Origin: Nitrospirota bacterium
Lineage (GTDB): Bacteria > Nitrospirota > Thermodesulfovibrionia > UBA6902
NCBI GenBank assembly: GCA_016234115.1
Contig: JACRHD010000008.1
Span: 62,001-126,000 of the forward strand
Direction: 5' to 3'
DNA: 64,000 nt
Position 1 is the stretch's first letter. The number at the start of each line of letters is the position of its first letter. Both the position numbers and the translations under genes were made by a program. Positions 15,023 through 22,619 of this stretch are shown piece after piece. The notes beneath the pieces were generated by a model. The model did not search any database. It was given only the letters and a program-made list of their open reading frames with translations, and was not told the DNA's origin.

Positions 15023-16006
15023 ATGGCTGACGAAAACAACACATTCACCCAGGACGAGCTGCTGTCGATGGTCCGGCAGTGGGTGCCCGAAGAGAGGGTA
15101 CCGCGCCGGATACGCGTTAAAGATACGTCCGATTTCTTCCGGGTCGACTATGACGACGTGGTGGTCCTTGAAGGCATTCCCTACCTGGTAAGAAACAATG
15201 AACGGGAGGGAAGGTTCGGCATCCCGGACGCCCAGAAATTCTGGGTCAAACGCGCGATAGACCTCATCACCGGGAAGGTCAAGATACTTAAATGGTCATT
15301 CCGGGAGCAGTTCCGGAGCAGGATCGGCGATATGGTGTTTGAATGTGTCCGGAGCCCTCAAAAGGAGGCGAGGATCCTCGAAATCGTACGGGGCAGGCCC
15401 GACTTCATGCAGGGTGAGTCTGTCAAGGACTCGGCCGACAACGATCTCAGGATCGTGGATTATATCCGCGGCAAGACCATCGAAGAGGTAACTCTCTCCT
15501 CGGGCAAAGGCCATGAAGATTTTTTTTTCAACCACTACCCGTCCCTGCTTTCCGATTTTATGGCCTCGATCCGGGCGATACGCTTCCTCCACGAAAACGC
15601 TGAAAAACACGGCGACATCAGGCGGGACCACCTTATCAGGGACAAGACGACGGGGACATACCGCTGGATAGACTTTGATTATAACTACCGTCACGGGGCC
15701 AGCAGGTTCGGGTATGATCTTTTCGGGCTGGGCAATACGCTGATTTTCATCACGGGACGCGGCGACGTCACAACACACTCTCTCTTCATTGACAAACCGG
15801 GTATATTTGATAAACTCGCAGAAGAAGACCTGAACATCGTGTTCAACAACCGGGTGGCAAATCTCAAAAAGGTGTATCCGTATGTGCCGGATTTTCTGAA
15901 CCGTATCCTGATGCATTTTTCCATCGGGGCGCAGGTATATTATGAAGATACCCGGGAGTTGCTTGAAGACCTGGGAGAGGCGCTTGAGAGGCTTAGAGGA
16001 AAATGA
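15023..16006 (+). CDS. Protein-kinase-like protein
   Basis: This 327-residue cytoplasmic protein has kinase hallmarks in its second half. HGDIRRDHL at 196-204 corresponds to the HxDxxxxN catalytic loop, with His replacing Asn. WIDFDYNY at 216-223 corresponds to DFG, read as DFD. A Lys-containing strand, KVKILKWSF, precedes it. The glycine-rich loop is not recognisable. It may be an atypical Ser/Thr or small-molecule kinase, or a pseudokinase. It lies just upstream of a universal stress protein gene. There is no ribosome site before ATG 15023, while GATAAT lies ten bases upstream. Confidence 0.65.
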   Translation: MADENNTFTQDELLSMVRQWVPEERVPRRIRVKDTSDFFRVDYDDVVVLEGIPYLVRNNEREGRFGIPDAQKFWVKRAIDLITGKVKILKWSFREQFRSRIGDMVFECVRSPQKEARILEIVRGRPDFMQGESVKDSADNDLRIVDYIRGKTIEEVTLSSGKGHEDFFFNHYPSLLSDFMASIRAIRFLHENAEKHGDIRRDHLIRDKTTGTYRWIDFDYNYRHGASRFGYDLFGLGNTLIFITGRGDVTTHSLFIDKPGIFDKLAEEDLNIVFNNRVANLKKVYPYVPDFLNRILMHFSIGAQVYYEDTRELLEDLGEALERLRGK

Positions 16007-16020
16007 GACACCCTGAGTCT

Positions 16021-16094
16021 GTCATGCCCGAAGTTTTTTATCGGGCATCCAGTGCCTCTTATCTGGATTCCCGCTTAAGAACCGCGGGAATGAC
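16021..16094. repeat. Dispersed palindromic repeat (GTCATTCCCG family)
   Basis: GTCATGCCCGAAG, GCATCCAG, then CTGGATTCCCGC and CGCGGGAATGAC. It fills the gap between the kinase-like gene and the stress protein gene. Confidence 0.85.
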
Positions 16095-16124
16095 GGCAGA
16101 AGGCTATCGGATGGAAATCTAATT

Positions 16125-16601
16125 ATGAATAACGGACCAAACAATAAACCTCACGACAAGCATCTCCTTATCGCCGTTGACAAGTCGGAAGAGGCCAAGA
16201 GGGCTGTTCTGTACGTTGCGGATTTTATCGGGGGCTTTCCCGGATTCAGGGTCACCCTTATGAGCATCGTGCAGGCGCCTGAAGCGGATTTCTTTGAAAA
16301 TGAGAAGGAGCGCGCCGAATGGCTGGAAAGAGAAAGACAGGACATCAGGCATAACCTTGAAACCTACCGCGAGATACTGGTCCAGTCCGGGTTCCCGGAA
16401 GAAAAGGTCGACATCAGGATGTGCAGGAACGACAGGAAGTCCCTCTCCGATGCGATCCTGTCCTTTCAATGCGACATGAGCTGTTGCACCGTCGTGGTAG
16501 GAAGGCAGCACAAGTCAAAGGCGGAGGAATTCCTCTTCGGCAGCGTATCGAGCCAGCTCATCCACGGGGCAAAAAACTGCGCGGTCTGGGTGGTGGAGTG
16601 A
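16125..16601 (+). CDS. Universal stress protein (UspA fold)
   Basis: This 158-residue single-domain USP has an N-terminal LLIAVDKSEEAKRAVLYVADF, a central helix region and VVVGRQHKSKAEEFLFGSVSSQLIHGAKNCAVWVVE at the end. In the final block the nucleotide-binding G-x2-G-x9-G(S/T) pattern is changed (GRQHKS...FGSVS), so ATP binding is doubtful. It follows the kinase-like gene across a repeat and may share its physiology. ATG 16125 lacks a strong ribosome site. Confidence 0.85.
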   Translation: MNNGPNNKPHDKHLLIAVDKSEEAKRAVLYVADFIGGFPGFRVTLMSIVQAPEADFFENEKERAEWLERERQDIRHNLETYREILVQSGFPEEKVDIRMCRNDRKSLSDAILSFQCDMSCCTVVVGRQHKSKAEEFLFGSVSSQLIHGAKNCAVWVVE

Positions 16602-16611
16602 CAAAAAAATT

Positions 16612-16699
16612 GAACCGCAAAGGCGCGAAGAGCGCAAAGAACCATAGCGTTAAATCAAATAATTACTTCGCGTCCTTGGCGCCTTCGCGGTTTAATTTT
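16612..16699. repeat. Inverted repeat (ACCGCAAAGGCGCGAAG family)
   Basis: ACCGCAAAGGCGCGAAG and GCCTTCGCGGTTT face each other around a 30-base loop, and GCGCAAAG/CGCGTCCTTGGC extend the arms. The right arm encodes the last eight codons of the FmdE gene. Confidence 0.8.
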
Positions 16700-17274
16700 T
16701 CCGGTTTGTAATACCCTCCGTAAGCGCAGGGCCTGCACAATACTTTTTCACCCCGGACGACGTCCCTCATGTCCTGGACATACTCGCCGCATTTTTCACA
16801 ACGTACCCTCCTCAGCGGGCGTCCGGGCATGTCCTCGGGTTTTATCTCTACCCTGACGTCCATCACGTCGAAAAGCTCTTCATCGGACATGATCTTGTAC
16901 GCCTCAAGCTGCGCCCTGTACTTGTCCCCGATGTCGGGAAAGCATTTTTTCGCCTTGCCCCTTGAATCTTCTTTTGCGATTACCCTGACAGCCTTTCCTG
17001 TCTTAAGGTTCACAAAGGTCGCCGCCATCTTGCCGTAGTCCATGAATTTCATCGACCTGCGTCCGAGACTGCATCCCGTGACGGACTGCACCGCGTCAGC
17101 AGCGCACCTGTCCATCTCCACAAAGACAATAATATTCTTCCTGTCCCTGCCCTTCGGGTCTTCTATTCCTGTTTTCTTAAGACCGAGCACGGACATCTTT
17201 ACCCCTAACACCTGACCGGGACAGAGATGGCCGTGGATTCTTGCGGATTCTTCGAGAAGGGATTCAAAATTCAT
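16663..17274 (-). CDS. FmdE-family protein with C-terminal zinc ribbon
   Basis: This 203-residue protein has the FmdE domain (about 1-140), named after a protein of molybdenum formylmethanofuran dehydrogenase operons. It carries HGHLCPGQVLGVKM, the EMDRCAADAVQSVTGCSLG block and KAKKCFPD. A zinc ribbon follows (RCEKCGEYVQ at about 158-168, VLCRPCAYGGYY). FmdE homologues occur in many bacteria near molybdenum or tungsten enzymes. Its location 0.3 kb from the molybdoenzyme regulatory genes fits a role in metal or cofactor handling, but this is inference. The last residues, LNREGAKDAK, are translated from a dispersed repeat. Confidence 0.85.
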   Translation of the reverse strand: MNFESLLEESARIHGHLCPGQVLGVKMSVLGLKKTGIEDPKGRDRKNIIVFVEMDRCAADAVQSVTGCSLGRRSMKFMDYGKMAATFVNLKTGKAVRVIAKEDSRGKAKKCFPDIGDKYRAQLEAYKIMSDEELFDVMDVRVEIKPEDMPGRPLRRVRCEKCGEYVQDMRDVVRGEKVLCRPCAYGGYYKPEKLNREGAKDAK

Positions 17275-17350
17275 TATTCGTCATAAAGTAACAGATATAA
17301 AATGCGCCTGTCAATCCGCCGGATTCTCCCCGGATTCACCATCAAAAGAC

Positions 17351-17489
17351 AAACCACAGAGACCACAGAGGGAAAAAATAAATATTAATCCACAGATTAC
17401 ACTTATTAACACAGATGTATTTAGAAATATTCTTTCAATCTGTGTAATCTGCGGATTAATTAATCTGTTCTCTGTGACCTCTGTGGTTA
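17351..17489. repeat. Nested inverted repeats (ACCACAGAG / CACAGATTAC family)
   Basis: AACCACAGAGACC and GACCTCTGTGGTT form the outer arms. ATTAATCCACAGATTAC and GTAATCTGCGGATTAAT form the inner arms. Related copies are at 2649-2793, 29490-29689 and 37979-38093. It lies in the FmdE / binding-protein intergenic region. Confidence 0.85.
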
Positions 17490-17546
17490 GGTGGTGGATT
17501 CCGGATTCTCTATATCGATTGTGGACAGGGGTCATGATAATTTATA

Positions 17547-19271
17547 ATGAACGTCGGAGACATTCCCGGAGCCATGAGTAAAATTAATCAGAAGGCATTC
17601 TTGATTCTTGCTTTAATTCTTTTATGTCTTCCCGGCAGTTCTTTCCCCCGGCAGGACAAATCGGTGAAGATCGGCGTCTCTTCCATGATCACGCCGGTTG
17701 ACACGGTAAAATATTACCAGGATGTCATCGATTATATCGGGGAGCAGATCGGTCAGCCGGTCCATATGGTCCACCGGCGGTCCTATGAAGAAATGGACTC
17801 GCTGCTTGAGAGCGGAGAAGTTAAAGTGGCCTTTATCTGTTCCGCTCCCTATATAAGAGACCGCGAGAAATTCGGGGTCGAGCTCCTCGTCGCGCCGAAA
17901 GTCAACGGAAGCCCCACATATAATTCATATATAATCGTTCATAAGGACAGCGCCGTCAAATCCTTTTCGGAGCTTAAAGGAAAAGTATTTGCTTTCACAG
18001 ATCCCTTATCGAACACAGGCAAGCTTTATCCCACCTATCTCCTGAAAACCATGGACCAGTCGCCGGAGAAATTTTTCATGAGGTTCCTCTACAGCTTCAG
18101 CCATAACAAGTCGGTCGAGATGGTGGCCAAACGGATTGTGGACGGCTCCGCAGTGGAGAGCATTGTATATGAGCACATGCTGAAGACCGGGTCTCCGTAT
18201 GCAAAGGAGGTAAAGATAATAAAGCGCTCTCCCGCTTACGGCATCCCTCCCGTTGTCGTTACCAATGACATTAATGCCGCACTCAAGGAAAAACTTCGTG
18301 TTGCCTTCCTCGGAATGGACAGGACCGTCAAGGGCCGGGCGATCCTCGACGCCATGATGATAGACGGTTTCGTCGAGGCGCCCGATAAGAACTATGATTC
18401 GATACGGGAAATGGAAAGGGTCATTGTCGGCAATTTCGGGCCTTCAGAGAAGACACGGGACAGGAAAGTCGTGCATTTCGGCGTCATACCGAAGGACAAC
18501 CCGAGGATTATGTATGAGAAATATCAGCCCCTCCTCGATTACCTTTCCGAGAAGACGCATTACCCCTATGAACTCGTACTTAAGAAAACCTATGAAGAGA
18601 CGATAACCGCCCTGGGCAGCGGAGAAACGGATGTCGCCCTGCTCGGGCCCCTTGCCTACCTGGAAGCCCACGCCAGATATGGCGCAACAAGCATTTTAAA
18701 ATCCAAAGGAGCGGACGGCACGACTAACTATAAGAGCGTTATCATCAGAAAAAAGGGTTCGCCTGTCAGGGGCCTTTCCGATCTCAAAGGCAAAAGTGTC
18801 GCCTTTGCCTCCACAAAATCCACTTCGGGGAACCTCATGCCCCGCTATCTCCTGGCAAATTCGGGAATACACCTCAACGATCTCAGCGGGTATGCCAATT
18901 TCGATTATCATGATTCAGTGGTCAAGTCGGTCCTGAAAGGACAATACGCCGCCGGCGCCGTTCGGGATTCGGTCGCAAGGAAATATGCAAAGCTCGGTAT
19001 AGATGTCCTTGCCGGGTCCGGCCCCATTCCCACCGGACCGCTCGTGGCCGGCCCCGGCACACCCTTTTCAGTTACCGAAGACATAAGAAAAGCGCTTCTT
19101 TCTTTAGACCCCGACACCGTTGACGGCCAGAAGGTGCTCAGGCGTCTTGACGAGGATTTCAGAAACGGCTTCACCGGGGCCGACGACGGGGACTATGCCG
19201 ATATCCGGACGAAAATCAATGCCGTCCCCCAAACCTGCGGTAAAAGCTGTCATCCGAAGATAAAGCTATGA
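17547..19271 (+). CDS. Tandem PhnD-like periplasmic binding protein (oxyanion sensor candidate)
   Basis: This 574-residue protein has two phosphate/phosphonate-type substrate-binding domains in tandem, at about 40-300 and 305-560. Each starts with a KIGVSSM or HFGVIPKDN strand and carries the TNYKSVII / FSELKGK...FTDPLSNTGKLYPTYLL signature. A hydrophobic signal peptide precedes them; ATG 17574 (nine codons in) may be the true start and gives a cleaner signal. PhnD-like proteins serve as periplasmic sensors in TtrS and in ArxX-type arsenic systems. The histidine kinase overlaps its stop by four bases, so both are co-translated. The C terminus contains CGKSCH, a CX3CH sequence. Function proposed: ligand recognition for the kinase. 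Confidence 0.85.
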   Translation: MNVGDIPGAMSKINQKAFLILALILLCLPGSSFPRQDKSVKIGVSSMITPVDTVKYYQDVIDYIGEQIGQPVHMVHRRSYEEMDSLLESGEVKVAFICSAPYIRDREKFGVELLVAPKVNGSPTYNSYIIVHKDSAVKSFSELKGKVFAFTDPLSNTGKLYPTYLLKTMDQSPEKFFMRFLYSFSHNKSVEMVAKRIVDGSAVESIVYEHMLKTGSPYAKEVKIIKRSPAYGIPPVVVTNDINAALKEKLRVAFLGMDRTVKGRAILDAMMIDGFVEAPDKNYDSIREMERVIVGNFGPSEKTRDRKVVHFGVIPKDNPRIMYEKYQPLLDYLSEKTHYPYELVLKKTYEETITALGSGETDVALLGPLAYLEAHARYGATSILKSKGADGTTNYKSVIIRKKGSPVRGLSDLKGKSVAFASTKSTSGNLMPRYLLANSGIHLNDLSGYANFDYHDSVVKSVLKGQYAAGAVRDSVARKYAKLGIDVLAGSGPIPTGPLVAGPGTPFSVTEDIRKALLSLDPDTVDGQKVLRRLDEDFRNGFTGADDGDYADIRTKINAVPQTCGKSCHPKIKL

Positions 19272-20764
19272 GGAAGCTGGTGCCCTCATTCGCCCGGCTG
19301 GGCCTGCAGTACAAATTCATCTTTATCACCACCTTCGCGATCATAGCAGTCATGAGCATAGTGGGGTTCCTTGCAGTGGAAAGAGAAACAAAAATCCTCT
19401 ACGCTGAAGTTGAAAAACAGGGCCGTCTGTTAGGAGAGACCCTTGCTATTCCCATCATAAATGACCTCATATATGAAAGGCTCGGCCTTGTGGAAGAAGG
19501 AGGACTTCTTGATAACTATATCCTCGAGATCTTCAACAGGCAGGACGCCGACCTGCTTTATATTGCGATCCTGAATGAAGAAGGCATGGTGGTTTCCCAT
19601 AACAATATAACCGAATATGGAAAAGTCTATGCCGACCCCCTGACAAAACAGGCGCTGGAAACCGACATTACACTCGTACAGCGTTTTTCAAAAGATGGGC
19701 ATAACGCCATTGATTTCGGCGTCCCTCTATCTATCGGTAAAAAGAGATGGGGGACCCTCAAATTCGGAATTTCCCTTGAAAAAGTCGAGCATGAAATATT
19801 AGCGACTGTTGAAAGGATCATCGTCCTGACGATAGCGCTCCTTATAGCAGGTTTTGCGATCATACTTCTGTTAAGCAGACGGTTCATCAGCCCCATCATT
19901 CAATTAGCCAATGCCATGGACAGGGCAAGGGGTGATGATCTTGATCTGAAAGTCGATGTAACGGGGCATGATGAGCTTGCGGTCCTCGGAGAGAGGTTCA
20001 ACAGCATGCTCGACAGGATACGACAGGCGAATGAGGAATTGCGGAAGGCGCAGGAGAGACTCATCCAGTCGGAAAAACTCGCTTCAGTCGGAATACTCGC
20101 CGCAGGCGTCGCGCACGAAATAAATAATCCCCTCGGCGGCATCTTTAACTGTCTCCAGATACTCAGACAGAACAGCGGCAATCCGGAGCTCAGGGTGAAA
20201 TATCTGGATCTCATGAATGAGGGACTGGACAGAATCGAAAATACCGTCAGCAAGCTGTTGTGGATGTCGCGCAAAGGCGAGCACTCCCCTGTCGCTGTGA
20301 ACATCAGAAACACAGTGGACAGTGTATATTTCTTCCTTGAATATAAAATGAAAAAAGCCGGGGTCTCGTTCAGCAACGAGGTCCCGGATGCCCTGCGCAT
20401 TACCTGCGACCTGCACGATTTTCAGCAATTGCTGCTCAATCTCTTCATAAATGCCGTTCACGCCATGCAGGACGGCGGGCTCCTGGAGATCAGGGGACAC
20501 AGAAAAGAATCATCGGTCCTGATAGAGGTCATTGATAACGGCTGCGGGATCGGGCCGGGGCATATCGGCAAAATATTCGACCCCTTTTTCACTACCAGAC
20601 CGGCCGGCGAAGGGACCGGTCTCGGACTCTGGTTGACATATGAAATAGTCAGGAACTACAATGGTGAAATTACGGTAAGCAGCGAGGAGGGCAAAGGCAG
20701 CAGATTCATGTTGCGTTTCCCGGTAAACCCGGACAATGCAGACATTGCTCAGAAATATATTTAA
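19268..20764 (+). CDS. Membrane histidine kinase (partner of the PhnD-like protein)
   Basis: This 498-residue kinase has TM1 at about 16-37 and a periplasmic sensor of about 145 residues. TM2 (IVLTIALLIAGFAIILLL) is near 180-198 and is followed by HAMP. HisKA has the phospho-His in GVAHEINNPLGGIFN. HATPase_c has LLLNLFINAVHAM, DNGCGIGPGH and FDPFFTTRPAGEGTGLGL. The HEINNPLGG box is typical of kinases that feed NtrC-type regulators. It overlaps the binding-protein gene (ATGA) and precedes the sigma-54 activator at 20910. The three genes form one sensory unit, probably controlling the molybdoenzyme operon that follows. Confidence 0.95.
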   Translation: MRKLVPSFARLGLQYKFIFITTFAIIAVMSIVGFLAVERETKILYAEVEKQGRLLGETLAIPIINDLIYERLGLVEEGGLLDNYILEIFNRQDADLLYIAILNEEGMVVSHNNITEYGKVYADPLTKQALETDITLVQRFSKDGHNAIDFGVPLSIGKKRWGTLKFGISLEKVEHEILATVERIIVLTIALLIAGFAIILLLSRRFISPIIQLANAMDRARGDDLDLKVDVTGHDELAVLGERFNSMLDRIRQANEELRKAQERLIQSEKLASVGILAAGVAHEINNPLGGIFNCLQILRQNSGNPELRVKYLDLMNEGLDRIENTVSKLLWMSRKGEHSPVAVNIRNTVDSVYFFLEYKMKKAGVSFSNEVPDALRITCDLHDFQQLLLNLFINAVHAMQDGGLLEIRGHRKESSVLIEVIDNGCGIGPGHIGKIFDPFFTTRPAGEGTGLGLWLTYEIVRNYNGEITVSSEEGKGSRFMLRFPVNPDNADIAQKYI

Positions 20765-20909
20765 CTCGATAAATTTTTATTAAATTATGCATATGTCTTT
20801 GAACAATAGTATGCACTGGTATATTATTTAAAATCACGTTGAGGTATCGAAAAATATATATCTTCCCAACATCTGCATTATCCAATAGCTTTTTTGGTAA
20901 TGAGTCCGT

Positions 20910-22250
20910 ATGAAAGAAAACATACTCCTGATAGAAGACGACAGGCTCATGCGCATCAGTCTTGAAGACGCACTGAAAGGCACAGGATACGACGTCATGT
21001 CATTTGAGAGCGGAACGGACGCTCTGAGAGCGCTGAAGCTCTATTCCTTCAATGCCGCGGTGACGGACTTCAGGCTGCCCGACATCGACGGATTTGAAGT
21101 TGTCCGGGGAATAACGGAGCGAAGCGACATGCCGGTAGTAGTAATGACCGCGTACGGGACCATAAAAGACGCTGTTGAAGCCATGAAGCTCGGGGCCTTT
21201 GATTATATAACCAAGCCTTTTTCCCTCGATGAATTTCTCCTGCTTATCAACAGGGCATTGAAAGCGAGGAGGCTGAAGGAAGAAAACATAAGGCTTAAAA
21301 ATGACCCGGCCGGGTATTGCCTCGCCCCCAATATAATCGGTAAAAGCGCGGCGATGGAAAAAGTGTTTTCCCTGATTGAGAAGGTCTCGGCCTCGGATTC
21401 AATGGTCCTTATCCACGGGGAAAGCGGTACGGGCAAAGAGTTGATCGCCACTACCATCCATTATCAGAGCGACAGAAAAGTCAGGCCCCTGATCAAGGTC
21501 AACTGCGCCTCGCTTCCGGAGGGGCTTATCGAGAGCGAGCTCTTCGGATTTGAAAAAGGGGCCTTTACGGGCGCGGTAAGGAGAAAGCCCGGCAGGTTCG
21601 AGCTTGCAAACAGGGGGACGATCTTCCTCGATGAGATCGCGGACCTGCCTTTATCGACCCAGTCCAAGATACTCAGGGTATTGCAGGAGAAGACCTTTGA
21701 AAGGCTCGGAGGGACAGACACGATGTCCATTGATGTGAGGGTCCTTGCCGCGACAAATAAAAAGCTTGAAGCAGAGGTCGGAAAAGGCGCTTTCAGAGAA
21801 GACCTGTACTACAGGCTCAATGTAATACCCGTCTTCCTGCCTCCTCTCAGGGAGAGAAAAGATGATGTCCCTCTTCTCATTGATTTCTTCCTTGAAAAGC
21901 GCAGAGACAGAAATTCAAAGAACATCAAATTCTCAAGAGACGCTATGAACGAGCTTCTTGCATATGATTATCCCGGGAATGTACGGGAGCTCGAAAATAT
22001 TGTAGAGAGATGCACAACGCTGTCTTCAACCGATACGATTCATAAAGAAGACCTCCCTCCCTTCGTGCTCAGGAAGCCCGGGGAGAACAGACAGCCTACC
22101 CTTTCGGATGTTTCAACCGGGGCGGCTAAGGCGCATATAATAAATGTCCTGAAGGCCACTAACGGCAATAAGACAAAGGCCGCCGAGCTGCTCTGCATAA
22201 GCAGAAAGACATTGTGGGAAAAGATGAACACTTATGGGATAGACACGTAA
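20910..22250 (+). CDS. Sigma-54-dependent NtrC-family response regulator
   Basis: This 446-residue protein has a receiver (1-120; acidic IEDDR, phospho-Asp in AAVTDFRLPDIDG, Lys in ITKPF). The AAA+ domain has Walker A GESGTGKE, the GAFTGA loop in LFGFEKGAFTGAVRR, Walker B IFLDEIADLP and an arginine-finger region (REDLYYRLNV). A Fis-type helix-turn-helix at the end reads NGNKTKAAELLCISRKTLWEKM. The intact GAFTGA means it can contact sigma-54 RNA polymerase. A perfect dyad and a -24/-12-like element follow immediately downstream, in front of the molybdoenzyme gene, so that operon is the obvious target. Confidence 0.97.
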   Translation: MKENILLIEDDRLMRISLEDALKGTGYDVMSFESGTDALRALKLYSFNAAVTDFRLPDIDGFEVVRGITERSDMPVVVMTAYGTIKDAVEAMKLGAFDYITKPFSLDEFLLLINRALKARRLKEENIRLKNDPAGYCLAPNIIGKSAAMEKVFSLIEKVSASDSMVLIHGESGTGKELIATTIHYQSDRKVRPLIKVNCASLPEGLIESELFGFEKGAFTGAVRRKPGRFELANRGTIFLDEIADLPLSTQSKILRVLQEKTFERLGGTDTMSIDVRVLAATNKKLEAEVGKGAFREDLYYRLNVIPVFLPPLRERKDDVPLLIDFFLEKRRDRNSKNIKFSRDAMNELLAYDYPGNVRELENIVERCTTLSSTDTIHKEDLPPFVLRKPGENRQPTLSDVSTGAAKAHIINVLKATNGNKTKAAELLCISRKTLWEKMNTYGIDT

Positions 22251-22254
22251 AAAA

Positions 22255-22272
22255 TGTTACCTTATCGTAACA
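22255..22272. promoter_or_regulatory. Candidate upstream activator dyad for the NtrC-type regulator
   Basis: TGTTAC-N6-GTAACA is a perfect 6-6-6 inverted repeat located five bases after the regulator's stop and about 130 bp upstream of the -24/-12-like element. This is the usual geometry for a bacterial enhancer. A further half-site-like GTTACA occurs near 22354. Confidence 0.55.
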
Positions 22273-22401
22273 CATGTCAATTCAACACGAATCCATAATC
22301 ATTCAGTAAAATCAGACTGTTTTGCCTTACACCTCTTTCCACCGTTTCTTTTTCGTTACACCACCTGAAAAATTATCTCTTTAAATTCAGATAATTATGG
22401 C

Positions 22402-22417
22402 TGGCAAGAAAATTGTA
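22402..22417 (+). promoter_or_regulatory. Candidate sigma-54 (-24/-12) promoter of the molybdoenzyme operon
   Basis: TGGCAA-N5-TTGTA matches the consensus TGGCAC-N5-TTGCA with two changes, including GT instead of GC at -12. It lies 0.2 kb before the oxidoreductase start and right after a sigma-54 activator gene. A palindromic CCCTCTCC/GGAGAGGG repeat has landed in the leader (about 22470-22512). Confidence 0.55.
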
Positions 22418-22619
22418 TATATTATTTGGAATTTTTAATGTTTTTGTCTCATCACCCTTCCCCTTGCCACCTCCGGGTGACAGACCCTCTCCCTGGAGAG
22501 GGTCAGGGTAGAGACGCAGTGGTGCAGTTTTAGATAAGGAAGAAAACAGTGAAAAAAACAAGATTCCATAGTGTCACTTGGAGTTACTTCGTTAATTCAA
22601 AACGACAGGAGGTAAAAGG

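Noticed and set aside
17547-17573. First nine codons of the double PhnD-like protein as certain
   Set aside because: A second ATG at 17574 gives a more typical signal peptide; the choice cannot be settled from the sequence.
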